NCBI GenBank assembly: GCA_965216515.1
Contig: OZ244173.1
Span: 1,178,001 to 1,242,000 of the forward strand
Length of the DNA: 64,000 bases
Direction: 5' to 3'
Origin: CAXMRP01 sp965216515
GTDB taxonomy: Bacteria; Pseudomonadota; Alphaproteobacteria; Rhizobiales; Afifellaceae
Of this stretch, positions 42,101 to 51,243 are shown piece after piece; the first letter of the stretch is position 1; every line of letters starts with the position of its first letter. The notes below the pieces were generated by a model that searched no databases, had not been told where the DNA came from, and saw only the letters and a program-made list of their open reading frames with translations. Made by a program: the position numbers and the translations under genes.

Positions 42101-43969
42101 ATGTTTCAGAAATTTGACGATCCCGAAGGTTCCGCCGCGAGCGCCGAAAGGCTGGTCGCCCTGCGCGCCGAATTGAGCAGGACCGGCCTTCACGGTTTCA
42201 TCGTTCCGCGCGCCGACGAGCATCAGGGCGAATATGTCCCGGCGGCAGCCGAACGGCTCGCCTGGCTGACCGGGTTTACCGGTTCCGCCGGCACCGCCGT
42301 GGTGCTCACCGACAAGGCAGCCCTGTTCGTCGACGGCCGCTACACCGTCCAGGCGCGCCGGCAGACCGATCCGGAATTGTTCGAGATCGTGTTCACCGGC
42401 CAAACCACACCCGCCGCCTGGCTGCGCGACGCGTTTGCCGACAGCGCCGCAGAGCCGGCGGAAATCGGCTACGATCCCTGGCTCATGACGCGGGCCCAGG
42501 TTGAACGGTTCGACAAGGCGCTGGCGGGCCGTCGCGCGACCCTGGTCCCGGTGGAAGAAAATCCGCTCGACGCCGTTTGGACCGGCCGGCCTGCGCCGCC
42601 GGATGCGAAGGTCGTGCTGCACCCGACAATTCTTGCCGGTCACACGGCGGCCCGAAAAATCGCCGATTTGCAGGAAAGTCTGGCCGAAAAGGATGTCGAC
42701 GCCGCCGTTCTGACCGATCCGGCATCCATTGCCTGGACGTTCAACATCCGTGGCGGTGACGTGCCCCACACACCCTATGCGCTTGCGTTCGCCATCCTCC
42801 GGCGCACCGAAAAGCCGGCCCTGTTCGTCGACAGCGCCAAGCTCTCCAATGCGGTACGGGCGGAACTGGAAGAGATTGCCGACATCCGCCCGATTGCCGA
42901 TTTTTCCGCCGCGCTGGAATCATTGGGCGCGGCGGAAATCCGCACCCTCTACGATCCGGCAAGCGCCGCCGAAGCCGTCGCCCTGGCCATCGAGCGCACC
43001 GGCGGCACGGTTGTCGACGGCGATGACCCCGCACGCCTTCCCAAGGCGATAAAAACCGAAGCCGAGCTGGTCGGCAGCCGCGCCGCCCATTTTCGTGACG
43101 GCGCCGCCGTCGCCAAATTCCTGTACTGGCTCCATACCGAAGGCCCGTCCGGCGCGCTGACCGAGATCGCCATCGCCAAAAAGCTGGAGGCGCTGCGGGC
43201 TGCAGCCGGCCGGCTGGACGGCATGGATCTTCAGGACATCTCCTTCGATACCATTGCCGGGGCCGGGCCCAACGGTGCGATCGTCCACTATCGTGTCACG
43301 GAAAGGACCGACCGGTCCTGGCAACCCGGTGAACTGCTTCTGGTCGATTCCGGTGCCCAGTTTTGCGACGGCACGACCGACATTACCCGCACCGTGCTCG
43401 CCGGTGTGGCAGATATCGAAGATCTGACGATCTATCGCGACCGCTTTACCCGTGTGCTGAAGGGGCATATCGCCATCGCCACGGCATGTTTTCCCGCCGG
43501 CACGACCGGCGCCCAGCTTGATGCCCTGGCGCGCTCGGCACTTTGGCGTGCCGGGTTGGATTACGACCATGGAACCGGTCACGGCGTCGGCGCCTTTCTG
43601 TCCGTTCACGAAGGCCCGCAACGAATTGCCAAGACCGGCCACACCGAGCTCCGGCCCGGAATGATCATCTCCAACGAGCCGGGTTATTATGCAGAGGACC
43701 GGTTCGGCATACGGATCGAAAATCTGGTTGCAGTCCGCGAAGCCGGACCGGTCCCCGGCGGTGACCGCGACATGCTTTCGCTGGAAACACTGACACTGGC
43801 CCCGATAGCCCGGAACCTGATCGCCATCCATCTGCTGACGCCGGTGGAGATCGCCTGGCTCGACCTTTACCACGCGCGTGTTTTTGCCGCCCTGTCCGGC
43901 TGGCCCGACCTGACCGGCGCCGAGCGAAACTGGCTCGCCGGCGCCTGCCGCCCGGTCGGCGGATCTTAA
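42101..43969 (+). CDS. Xaa-Pro aminopeptidase (long-form aminopeptidase P)
   Basis: A 622-residue M24 metallopeptidase releasing N-terminal residues next to proline. Two creatinase-like N-terminal domains (RAELSRTGLHGFIVPRADEH, LTGFTGSAGTAVVLTDKAAL, AVLTDPASIAWTFNIRGGDV) precede the pita-bread catalytic domain. The dinuclear metal ligands appear in order: Asp in VDSGAQFCDGTTDITRTV (two Asp), His in HGTGHGVGAFLSVHEGPQ, Glu in ISNEPGYYAEDRFG and Glu in GIRIENLVAVREAG. The length matches APP1-type enzymes. The ATG at 42101 (MFQKFDDPEG) is preferred. Confidence 0.95.
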   Translation: MFQKFDDPEGSAASAERLVALRAELSRTGLHGFIVPRADEHQGEYVPAAAERLAWLTGFTGSAGTAVVLTDKAALFVDGRYTVQARRQTDPELFEIVFTGQTTPAAWLRDAFADSAAEPAEIGYDPWLMTRAQVERFDKALAGRRATLVPVEENPLDAVWTGRPAPPDAKVVLHPTILAGHTAARKIADLQESLAEKDVDAAVLTDPASIAWTFNIRGGDVPHTPYALAFAILRRTEKPALFVDSAKLSNAVRAELEEIADIRPIADFSAALESLGAAEIRTLYDPASAAEAVALAIERTGGTVVDGDDPARLPKAIKTEAELVGSRAAHFRDGAAVAKFLYWLHTEGPSGALTEIAIAKKLEALRAAAGRLDGMDLQDISFDTIAGAGPNGAIVHYRVTERTDRSWQPGELLLVDSGAQFCDGTTDITRTVLAGVADIEDLTIYRDRFTRVLKGHIAIATACFPAGTTGAQLDALARSALWRAGLDYDHGTGHGVGAFLSVHEGPQRIAKTGHTELRPGMIISNEPGYYAEDRFGIRIENLVAVREAGPVPGGDRDMLSLETLTLAPIARNLIAIHLLTPVEIAWLDLYHARVFAALSGWPDLTGAERNWLAGACRPVGGS

Positions 43970-43975
43970 CCGACC

Positions 43976-44281
43976 CTACAGACCCAGCGCCCGCAACAAA
44001 GCCACGACAGGGACCGACCCGAGCACCGCGTGATGCATGGGTCGGCGAAGCGAAATCAGGACGGCGATCACGATGCCGATGGTCTCCGCAAGGCCCGTCG
44101 CCAGCGCAATCGGCGCAAGCAGCGAAGTCATCACCGCAATCGGGATGGCATCGAGCGCCGCAACCACGCGCGGACTGGGCGCGCCGAACCGCGACAGGAC
44201 GAGATCGCCGCCGATCCGCGTCGCATAGGTCGCAAGTCCAAGCACCACGATCAGTCCATAGGTCTGAAGCCCTTCGCTCAC
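43976..44281 (-). CDS. azlD: AzlD-family branched-chain amino acid exporter small subunit
   Basis: A 101-residue protein with three transmembrane helices. It has the AzlD opening GLIVVLGLATYATRIGGDLV, the conserved RFGAPSPRVVAALDAIPIAV and ending VPVVALLRALGL. It pairs with AzlC to export branched-chain amino acids such as leucine and valine analogues. Its ATG overlaps the azlC stop by 4 nt. It lies 6 bp from the convergent aminopeptidase stop. Confidence 0.92.
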   Translation of the reverse strand: MSEGLQTYGLIVVLGLATYATRIGGDLVLSRFGAPSPRVVAALDAIPIAVMTSLLAPIALATGLAETIGIVIAVLISLRRPMHHAVLGSVPVVALLRALGL

Positions 44282-45030
44282 CGGTCCCCCTCCCCCGTTT
44301 GCGGACGCCCGGCAAGCAATGCTGCCGTCGTGATCCCGGCCGCTGCGCCCAGGGCAATATGCCAGGGCGGCCCGAAGAGCGTATGGGCGCCAAACCCGCT
44401 GGCCGCACTGGCAATCAATACCGGGACCGCGTTGGGGCGACTGCGGAATCCGACAACGATAAAGGCGAAATAGGCGGCGAACACGAAATCAAGCGCAATG
44501 ACCCGCGTGTCGCCAATCACCTCGCCGAAGCCCGCACCGATCGCCGTGATCGCCAGCCAACCCAGATACATAGGCAGCGAAAGGCCAAGATAATATCCGG
44601 CCGAAAGACGTTGCCCCGCTTTCAGTTCCACCAGCGCGAAATTCGGGTCGACCATGAGGAAGAAGCCGGACAGCCGGCCCGCCGCCGGCCAATGGCGCAT
44701 CTTGCGCCCCATGGACGCGCTATAGAGCACATGGCGGAAATTGACCGCCAGCACGGCGACCAGGATCGGCCAGAAGGGCGGTGGAAACGACCACAGTTCC
44801 AGCGCCACGAACTGCGAGGCACCGGCGAACATCAGCGCACTCATCAGCATGATCTGATCGAAGGCCAACCCCTTTTCAGCCGCCAAAACCGCATAGGTGA
44901 AGCCAAAGGGCACAACGGCGATCATCACCGGCGCGATATCGCGCAGGCCGCGCCGAAAACCGGCCCAGCCGGTCCCGGTCCGGTAGCGCTCGGACAGGGG
45001 ATCGGCTGCGGGTGCGGCGGTTTCGGACAT
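44278..45030 (-). CDS. azlC: AzlC-family branched-chain amino acid exporter large subunit
   Basis: A 250-residue membrane protein with about seven transmembrane helices. It has GLRDIAPVMIAVVPFGFTYA, MLMSALMFAGASQFVALELW, and the family core VLAVNFRHVLYSASMGRKMR. The ATG at 45030 (MSETAAPAAD) is taken because TATAAA and a palindromic operator sit just upstream, making a longer protein unlikely. With AzlD it exports excess branched-chain amino acids, complementing the leuA/ilvB/ilvC genes in this window. Confidence 0.92.
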   Translation of the reverse strand: MSETAAPAADPLSERYRTGTGWAGFRRGLRDIAPVMIAVVPFGFTYAVLAAEKGLAFDQIMLMSALMFAGASQFVALELWSFPPPFWPILVAVLAVNFRHVLYSASMGRKMRHWPAAGRLSGFFLMVDPNFALVELKAGQRLSAGYYLGLSLPMYLGWLAITAIGAGFGEVIGDTRVIALDFVFAAYFAFIVVGFRSRPNAVPVLIASAASGFGAHTLFGPPWHIALGAAAGITTAALLAGRPQTGEGDR

Positions 45031-45036
45031 GGTCCG

Positions 45037-45065
45037 TTTATAGGACAGGTTTACTGACCTGTCTG
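45037..45065 (-). promoter_or_regulatory. azlC promoter with palindromic operator
   Basis: On the minus strand a -35 CAGACA (45060-45065) and a -10 TATAAA (45037-45042) are spaced by 17 bp. The perfect inverted repeat GACAGGT-N6-ACCTGTC (45044-45063) fills the spacer and overlaps the -35. A start 7 nt after the -10 would fall at the azlC ATG. The repeat is typical in size for a dimeric repressor of the TetR or GntR type, but no such regulator gene is in the window. Confidence 0.65.
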
Positions 45066-45159
45066 CTTTTTCTCGCAACCGCGCCGACCGTCGACCGGTT
45101 CCGGTGATGTTCTGCCGTTCCGTCTGGCTGTCTGACCGGGCAATGCGGCGCCCGCCGCC

Positions 45160-47325
45160 CTATCGTCCGTCCTCGATCCGGCGAAACCAGCCCGCCTCGT
45201 CGATGACCTCGATCCCCAGATCGTTGGCTTTCTTCAGCTTCGAGCCGGCCCCCGGTCCCGCCACCAGGAGATCGGTCTTTTTTGAGACCGAGCCGGATAC
45301 CTTCGCGCCAAGCCGTTCGGCCATCGCCTTGGCCTCGTCACGTGTCATCTTCTCCAGGGACCCCGTGAAGACGACCGTTTTGCCGGCAACCGGCGAAGCG
45401 CTCGCCACCGCCTCGGCATCGCGTATGGTCACCTGTTCGGCCAGCTTTTCCACCAGATCGTGATTGTGATCTTCGCCGAAATAGCGCCCCACCGCCTCCA
45501 CCACCGTGGAGCCGATCTGGTCGATGGCGTTCATGTCTTCTTTTGCCGCCTCGTCGCCGGCCGCTATCGCCAGCGCCGCCTTGTGGAATTCCGCCCACGA
45601 ACCATAGGCGCGCGCCAGAATACGCGCCGTTGTCTCCCCGACATGCCGGATGGCGAGCGCATTGACGAAGCGTTCCAGCGAAATTGTCCGTCGCGCATCG
45701 ATGGCATCGAAAAGGTTGCGGACCGACAACGCGCCGAAGCCTTCGCGGTCCTTCAGCACATGACCGGCTGCCGCATCCCGCGCCGCGAGCGTAAAGATCT
45801 CCGCCGGCGTCTTCACCGGCAGGTCGTCGTCGTCATAAAAGAGTTCGATCTGCTTCACGCCCAGCCCCTCGATATCAAAGGCCTGGCGCGACACGAAATG
45901 GATGAGATGCTCCCGCCGCTGGAAGGGACAGGCAAATTCGCCGCTGCAACGGCGCACCGCGCCCTCGCCGCCGGTCGCCGTATCTTCCCGGATCACCGGT
46001 GTTTTCAGCGGGCACGGACAAACGGCGGGAAAGTCGAACGGCTTGGCGGTCTTTGGCCGCTGCCCGATGATGACATCGAGCACCTGCGGAATCACATCGC
46101 CGGCCCGCTGGATCGTCACGGTATCGCCCTGCCGGATATCGATCGGCGCGCCCGTGCCGTCCTTGCGGATCGGCTGTCCGTCCCGGCCGCGCCCTTTGAT
46201 GAAATCCTCGTTGTGAAGCGTCGCGTTGGTTACCACGACGCCACCGACCGTGACCGGACGCAATCGGGCCACCGGTGTCAGGGCACCGGTACGGCCGACC
46301 TGGATATCGATGTCCTCGACGATTGTCTGTGCCTTTTCGGCGGCAAACTTGTGGGCGATCGCCCAGCGCGGCGAGCGGGTGCGCAAGCCGAGGCGTGACT
46401 GCAAACCGATTTCGTCGGCCTTGTAGACCACCCCGTCGATGTCATAGTCGAGCCGCGGACGTTCGCTTTCGATATCGCGGTAAGCGGCAAGCGCCTCGTC
46501 CGCGCTTGCGCAGCGGCGCATCAGCGCATTGACAGGAAACGCCCACGACCGGAAGATTCCGACCATTTCCATCTGGGTATCGGCCGGCATGGCGCTCATC
46601 TCACCCCATGCATAAGCGAAAAACCGCAACGGCCGCGACGCTGTGATTTGCGGATCCTTTTGCCGCAGCGAGCCTGCGGCGGTGTTGCGCGGATTGACAT
46701 AGAGCGGCTTTCCAGCCGCCGCCTGCGCCACGTTCAACGCTTCAAAAGCGGCATGCCCGAGATAAACCTCGCCCCGCACCTCGACGATATCCGGGGCACC
46801 CGCGGGCAGGCTTTGAGGAATATCGGCAATTGTCCGCACATTGGCTGTCACGTCCTCGCCGGTCTCGCCGTCGCCCCGGGTAGCGCCGAGCACCAGTTCC
46901 CGGTTCGCATAACGAAGCGATATCGACAGGCCGTCGATCTTCGGTTCCGCCGTCAGCGCAATCGGCTCATCGGACGGCCGGCCGAGAAACCGCTGCATCC
47001 GGGCGACGAACTGCCGGACATCCTCTTCATCAAAGGCGTTTTCCAGCGACAACATCGGTACCGCGTGCCGGACTTCGGGAAACCGGCCGGTCGGCGGCGC
47101 ACCGACACGCTGCGAGGGCGAATCTCGCCGTTTGAGATTCGGAAACCGCGCCTCGATTTCGGCATTGCGTTGGCGCAGGGCATCATAAGCCGCATCCGAC
47201 ACCGCCGGGGCGTCCTCGTCATAGTATCTTCGGTCATGGGCGGCGATCTCCTCAGCCAGCCGCGCAAGCTCGACCTCCGCCTCTGCTTCAGATAGCGCCT
47301 TGACCGGTTTGGGCACCTTGCTCAC
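45160..47325 (-). CDS. ligA: NAD-dependent DNA ligase
   Basis: A 721-residue LigA that seals nicks in replication and repair. The Ia domain binding NAD has LARLAEEIAAHDRRYYDEDA and PAVSDAAYDALRQRN; the active-site Lys is in LTAEPKIDGLSISLRYANR; then TRGDGETGEDVTANVRTI, LGLRTRSPRWAIAHKFAAEK, and the OB fold. The Zn finger uses Cys in AVCPCPLKTP and RRCSGEFACPFQ. The helix-hairpin-helix region (HVGETTARILARAYGS) and a C-terminal BRCT domain (KTVVFTGSLEKMTRDEAKAM) are intact. Its start overlaps the recN stop by 4 nt. Confidence 0.98.
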   Translation of the reverse strand: MSKVPKPVKALSEAEAEVELARLAEEIAAHDRRYYDEDAPAVSDAAYDALRQRNAEIEARFPNLKRRDSPSQRVGAPPTGRFPEVRHAVPMLSLENAFDEEDVRQFVARMQRFLGRPSDEPIALTAEPKIDGLSISLRYANRELVLGATRGDGETGEDVTANVRTIADIPQSLPAGAPDIVEVRGEVYLGHAAFEALNVAQAAAGKPLYVNPRNTAAGSLRQKDPQITASRPLRFFAYAWGEMSAMPADTQMEMVGIFRSWAFPVNALMRRCASADEALAAYRDIESERPRLDYDIDGVVYKADEIGLQSRLGLRTRSPRWAIAHKFAAEKAQTIVEDIDIQVGRTGALTPVARLRPVTVGGVVVTNATLHNEDFIKGRGRDGQPIRKDGTGAPIDIRQGDTVTIQRAGDVIPQVLDVIIGQRPKTAKPFDFPAVCPCPLKTPVIREDTATGGEGAVRRCSGEFACPFQRREHLIHFVSRQAFDIEGLGVKQIELFYDDDDLPVKTPAEIFTLAARDAAAGHVLKDREGFGALSVRNLFDAIDARRTISLERFVNALAIRHVGETTARILARAYGSWAEFHKAALAIAAGDEAAKEDMNAIDQIGSTVVEAVGRYFGEDHNHDLVEKLAEQVTIRDAEAVASASPVAGKTVVFTGSLEKMTRDEAKAMAERLGAKVSGSVSKKTDLLVAGPGAGSKLKKANDLGIEVIDEAGWFRRIEDGR

Positions 47326-49079
47326 GCGACGTGCCTCGCCTTGCCTCGGCCACGACCGCCCGATCGGCGCGCTTTGCCGCTGCGTCCGGCCGGGATGTCG
47401 CCATCGGGCCCGTCACCGTCCAGCGCCATAAGGCGGTCGGCCGCCGCCCGCGCCTCGTCGGTCACCGTCGCCCCGGCAAGCATCCGCGCAATCTCCTCCC
47501 GTCGGCCACGGGCATCGAGACGGGCAAGTCCGGTGACCGTGGCTTCTTCACCACCGGCCGATTTGGAGATCAGCATGTGGGTACCGGCCCGTGCCGCCAC
47601 CTGCGGTGCATGACTGACGGCAAGAACCTGGACCGCACCCGACAATCGCTGAAGCCGCGAGCCGATGGCCGCCGAAACCGCCCCGCCGACACCGGAATCG
47701 ATTTCATCAAATACCAGGGTCGGCGCCGACCCGCGGTCAGCCAGCGCCACTTTCAACGCCAGCAGGAAGCGCGACAATTCCCCACCGGAGGCAACCTTCA
47801 TTAATGGCCCGGCCGCCGTTCCCGGATTGGTGCGCACATGGAATTGAATGATATCAATACCTTCCGGCCCTTCCATTGACTCATTTTGTGAATGTTTCAC
47901 GCTGAATTCCGCAGCCTCCAGCTTCAGGGCCGGCAATTCCGCATTGACCGCGTGCGCCAGTTCGCCGGCGGCTTGCCGGCGCTTGTCGGAGAGCATCTGC
48001 GCCGCGCGACGATAACTTTCCCGGGCCGTGTCGAGCGCTGCGCCCAGCGCATCCAGCCGCGCCCGTCCGGTATCGAGCGCCGCCAACCGGTCGGCAAAGT
48101 CCGATGCGACCGCCGGCAACTCATCGCAGGTTGTCCGGTGTTTACGTGCCGCGCCGCGCAACGCAAACAGCCGTTCTTCCGTCTGTTCCAGTTCCCGCGG
48201 TTCAAATTCGGCGGTTCGCATCGCCATCTCCAGGGCGCTCCGCGTATCCTCAAGACCGTCGAGCACACCGGCAAGCGCGTTTACCGTATCGTCCAGAAGA
48301 CCCGGCGCTTCGGCGGCCTTGCGCTCTAGGCGGCGCAGCAGCCCGGCCAGATCCGGCAAAGGCGATGCCGCCCCGCCGATCAGCTGGTGGGCCTCGTCGA
48401 GGTCGCCGGCAATCTTCTCCGCCGCCATCAATTGCTGCCGGCGCGTGGCGAGCGTTGCCTCTTCCCCGACCTCCGCGGCCAGCGCCTCCAGCTCCGCTAC
48501 CGCGGCATCCAGGAATTCGCGCTCCTTCTCCGCCGCCGCGATATCCGCGCCAAGCGCCGCCATCTGTTCTGTCGCCGCCTTCAGGGCCGCCGATCGCCGG
48601 GCCACATCCTCCCTGTCCGGCGCCAGCCGCCCATACGCGTCCAGCAGCCGGCGATGGCTTTCCGGATCGACAAGCGCCCGTTCCTCATGCTGGCCATGGA
48701 TTTCCACCAGCCGGCGGCCGAGCGATTGCAGGAGACCGGCGCTGCATGGCCGGTCGTTGACGAAGGCCCGTGTCTTGCCGTCGGCGCTCTGAATACGCCG
48801 CAGGATCAGGGCGTCACCCTTGGCGATACCGTTTTCCTCAAGCAGTGTGTGGACGGCGTGTCCGGTGGACGGCTCAAACACCGCCACCACCTCGCCCTGT
48901 CCGGCGCCCTGGCGTACCAGCCCGGCGTCGCCCCGAGCGCCCAGGGCCAGTGACAACGCGTCGAGCAATATCGATTTGCCGGCTCCGGTCTCGCCGGTCA
49001 GCACCGTCAGGCCCGGCAGGAAATCGATATCCAGCCGGTCGATCAGAACGATGTCGGATATGATCAGATTCGTCAGCAT
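47322..49079 (-). CDS. recN: DNA repair protein RecN
   Basis: A 585-residue SMC-like ATPase for double-strand break repair. It starts MLTNLIISDIVLIDRLDIDF with Walker A LTGETGAGKSILLDALSLAL; the coiled-coil arms contain LGADIAAAEKEREFLDAAVA, and the C-terminal half has the signature VASGGELSRFLLALKVALAD with Walker B TLVFDEIDSGVGGAVSAAIG and the His-switch LAVSHAPQVAARAGTHMLIS. It ends with a basic tail (GRSGKARRSGGRGRGKARHV). It lies between bamD (15 bp upstream) and ligA (4-nt overlap). Confidence 0.97.
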   Translation of the reverse strand: MLTNLIISDIVLIDRLDIDFLPGLTVLTGETGAGKSILLDALSLALGARGDAGLVRQGAGQGEVVAVFEPSTGHAVHTLLEENGIAKGDALILRRIQSADGKTRAFVNDRPCSAGLLQSLGRRLVEIHGQHEERALVDPESHRRLLDAYGRLAPDREDVARRSAALKAATEQMAALGADIAAAEKEREFLDAAVAELEALAAEVGEEATLATRRQQLMAAEKIAGDLDEAHQLIGGAASPLPDLAGLLRRLERKAAEAPGLLDDTVNALAGVLDGLEDTRSALEMAMRTAEFEPRELEQTEERLFALRGAARKHRTTCDELPAVASDFADRLAALDTGRARLDALGAALDTARESYRRAAQMLSDKRRQAAGELAHAVNAELPALKLEAAEFSVKHSQNESMEGPEGIDIIQFHVRTNPGTAAGPLMKVASGGELSRFLLALKVALADRGSAPTLVFDEIDSGVGGAVSAAIGSRLQRLSGAVQVLAVSHAPQVAARAGTHMLISKSAGGEEATVTGLARLDARGRREEIARMLAGATVTDEARAAADRLMALDGDGPDGDIPAGRSGKARRSGGRGRGKARHVA

Positions 49080-49094
49080 CGCTGACGCAATGTA

Positions 49095-49961
49095 TCAGGC
49101 GTCACCACCGGAGCGAAAGGCGCGGGATATCCACGATCCCGGATTTTCCTTCGGCTGCACGCCTCCGCCGGAGAGCAGCCGGTAGGAATCCTTGTACCAC
49201 TGGCTATCGGGATAATTGTGGCCAAGCACGGCCGCTGCCGTCTGCGCCTCCGGCAACACCCCCAGCGCCAGATAGGATTCGGTCAGCCGGTGCAATGCCT
49301 CTTCCACATGGCGTGTGCGCTGGTATTCGGCCACCACGACCTTGAACCGGTTGATCGCCGCCAGATGCTCCCGGCGCTCCTGATAATACCGGCCGATCTG
49401 CATTTCCTTGCCGGCAAGCTGGTCGCGCGCAAAGCGGATTTTTCGCCGTGCATCATCGGCATATTCCGATTCCGGATATTTGCGCACAATCTCGGCCATC
49501 GCCTCGATGGCCTTGAAGGATTCGGTCTGATCGCGGGTGATGTCGGGGATTTGCCGGAAATAGGATTCGCCGATCAGATAATGGGCGTAGGCGGCATCCT
49601 CGCTCGCCGGGAACAAGCTGACATACCGCCTGGCATCGGTGATCGTCTGCACATAATCGCCGCGCCGATAGCTGACAAATGCCGACATGATCAGCGATTT
49701 GCGGGCGTAGTCGGAATAAGGATGTTCCTTGTCGATGGTTTCGAATTTTTCTTCCGCTGTCTTCGAATCGCCGGCCCGCAGCGCCGCCAGACCCTGATTG
49801 TACAGGAGATCCGGCGGATCCGGCTCCACATAGGCCTCCAGATCCTCCGCCTTGTTGAACATACAGCCGCCAAGCATCGCCGAGACCAGGATTAGCCCTG
49901 CGAGCCGCATCATCGGCCGGCCCGTCCGGTTGTGCCCGTCTTTCGCCCCGTTCCGCGTCAT
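49095..49961 (-). CDS. bamD: outer-membrane assembly lipoprotein BamD
   Basis: BamD is the essential lipoprotein of the BAM complex that inserts beta-barrel proteins. The lipobox is LVSAMLGGC, so the Cys follows a short signal peptide; starts at 49961 (MTRNGAKDGH) and 49913 (MMRLAGLILV) are both possible and the choice is uncertain. TPR repeats follow: PPDLLYNQGLAALRAGDSKT, YPESEYADDARRKIRFARDQ, VVAEYQRTRHVEEALHRLTE and VLGHNYPDSQWYKDSYRLLS. The final ~20 residues (NPGSWISRAFRSGGDA) are typical. The gene precedes recN by 15 bp. Confidence 0.93.
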   Translation of the reverse strand: MTRNGAKDGHNRTGRPMMRLAGLILVSAMLGGCMFNKAEDLEAYVEPDPPDLLYNQGLAALRAGDSKTAEEKFETIDKEHPYSDYARKSLIMSAFVSYRRGDYVQTITDARRYVSLFPASEDAAYAHYLIGESYFRQIPDITRDQTESFKAIEAMAEIVRKYPESEYADDARRKIRFARDQLAGKEMQIGRYYQERREHLAAINRFKVVVAEYQRTRHVEEALHRLTESYLALGVLPEAQTAAAVLGHNYPDSQWYKDSYRLLSGGGVQPKENPGSWISRAFRSGGDA

Positions 49962-50217
49962 CCGTTTAAGCAAAGCAGATCGTCCGTGTCATGAGTTGTC
50001 GCAAAGCGCGGTGCCGATGTCGGGGCGCGCCGGCATTGATACCGCAACCCGCCGGCCGTTCCAAGCGCATCCCAACGCGGTTCACCACGCAATCATGGCA
50101 CCGCTATGGCGGTCCGGGCGGCACCGGTCGGGCGAATCGATTGGCAACATGCCGGTCCCTGCCACGTGTGGGCTGGCAACAATCGAAGCTGTGTAAAGGC
50201 GCCGGCGCCCGCCCGGC

Positions 50218-51243
50218 TCAGGAGCGCTCCGGCGCGAAGGCCGGCGCCGCAAGCTCCAGCGCCGGTTCGGCATGGCTTTCGGCGGTCTTCTCGCGCCGCC
50301 GCGCCGGGGCGCTGCCGGTCACGATCTCGTGGGCCGCATCATCGGCCAGAAGCGCTTGTACCGCTTCGGCGTTGAGACGATGCCCGCCGCGATAGGAGCG
50401 GTAGCGGCCGAGAATTGGCAAACCGGCAAGGGCCAAATCGCCGATCGCGTCCAACAGCTTGTGGCGCACAAACTCATCCGCAAACCGCAGCCCCTCGGTA
50501 TTGACCACCTTGTCGTCGCCGACGACGACCGAATTGTCGAGCGAGGCGCCAAGCGCCAGGCCGGCCGCCCACAGTGTTTCCACGTCCCGCATGTGTCCGT
50601 AGGTGCGGGCACGGCAGATCTCCGACCGGTAACACGCCGCGTCAAGATCGACGGCGATTTCCTGGCGTCCGATGACACTGCAATCGTAGTCGATGGCAAT
50701 CTCGAACCGGCGGCCGTCATGGGGATGGAATTCCGCATAGCAGCCGTCGCGCTGCACGCGGATCGGCTTCTTGACGCGGAGAAACCGGCGCGGCGCAGCC
50801 TGGTCACGCACGCCGGCGCTCGCAATCGCATCCACGAACGCTTCGGCGCTGCCGTCCATCACCGGCACTTCCGGTCCCTCGATGGTGATGAGCGCATTGT
50901 CGATGCCCAGGCCGGACAGGGCCGACAAGAGATGTTCGACCGTTGAAATCCGGATGCCGTTGCCATTGCCGATCGCCGTGCACAATTGGGTGCTGTCGAG
51001 CGTATCGGGTCCGACGCGGATTTCCGCCTCGCCCGCCACATCGTCGCCGCTGCGCAGAAAGATATATCCGCTGTCGGGGTCGCCGGGGCCTATGGATAGA
51101 ATCGCCGGTTCGCCTGAATGCACGCCGATACCGGTAAAATCAATCTGATCGGCAAGCGTTCTCTGGCCGAGGCCGTATCGCGCGGCTGTTTTTTTGCCAC
51201 GCGATCCGCGCTTGTTCCCGGTAACGCCCGACGGAAAATCCAT
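50218..51243 (-). CDS. lpxC: UDP-3-O-acyl-N-acetylglucosamine deacetylase
   Basis: LpxC commits UDP-acyl-GlcNAc to lipid A synthesis. The 341-residue protein starts MDFPSGVTGNKRGSRGKKTA, an N-terminal extension of about 25 residues before the family start (QRTLADQIDFTGIGVHSGEP). Zn ligands are in STVEHLLSALSGLGIDNALI (His) and EFVRHKLLDAIGDLALAGLP (His and Asp); the catalytic His is in YRGGHRLNAEAVQALLADDA. The C-terminal ~35 residues are Ala/Glu-rich. It lies downstream of ftsZ after an unusually long 490-bp gap. Confidence 0.97.
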   Translation of the reverse strand: MDFPSGVTGNKRGSRGKKTAARYGLGQRTLADQIDFTGIGVHSGEPAILSIGPGDPDSGYIFLRSGDDVAGEAEIRVGPDTLDSTQLCTAIGNGNGIRISTVEHLLSALSGLGIDNALITIEGPEVPVMDGSAEAFVDAIASAGVRDQAAPRRFLRVKKPIRVQRDGCYAEFHPHDGRRFEIAIDYDCSVIGRQEIAVDLDAACYRSEICRARTYGHMRDVETLWAAGLALGASLDNSVVVGDDKVVNTEGLRFADEFVRHKLLDAIGDLALAGLPILGRYRSYRGGHRLNAEAVQALLADDAAHEIVTGSAPARRREKTAESHAEPALELAAPAFAPERS

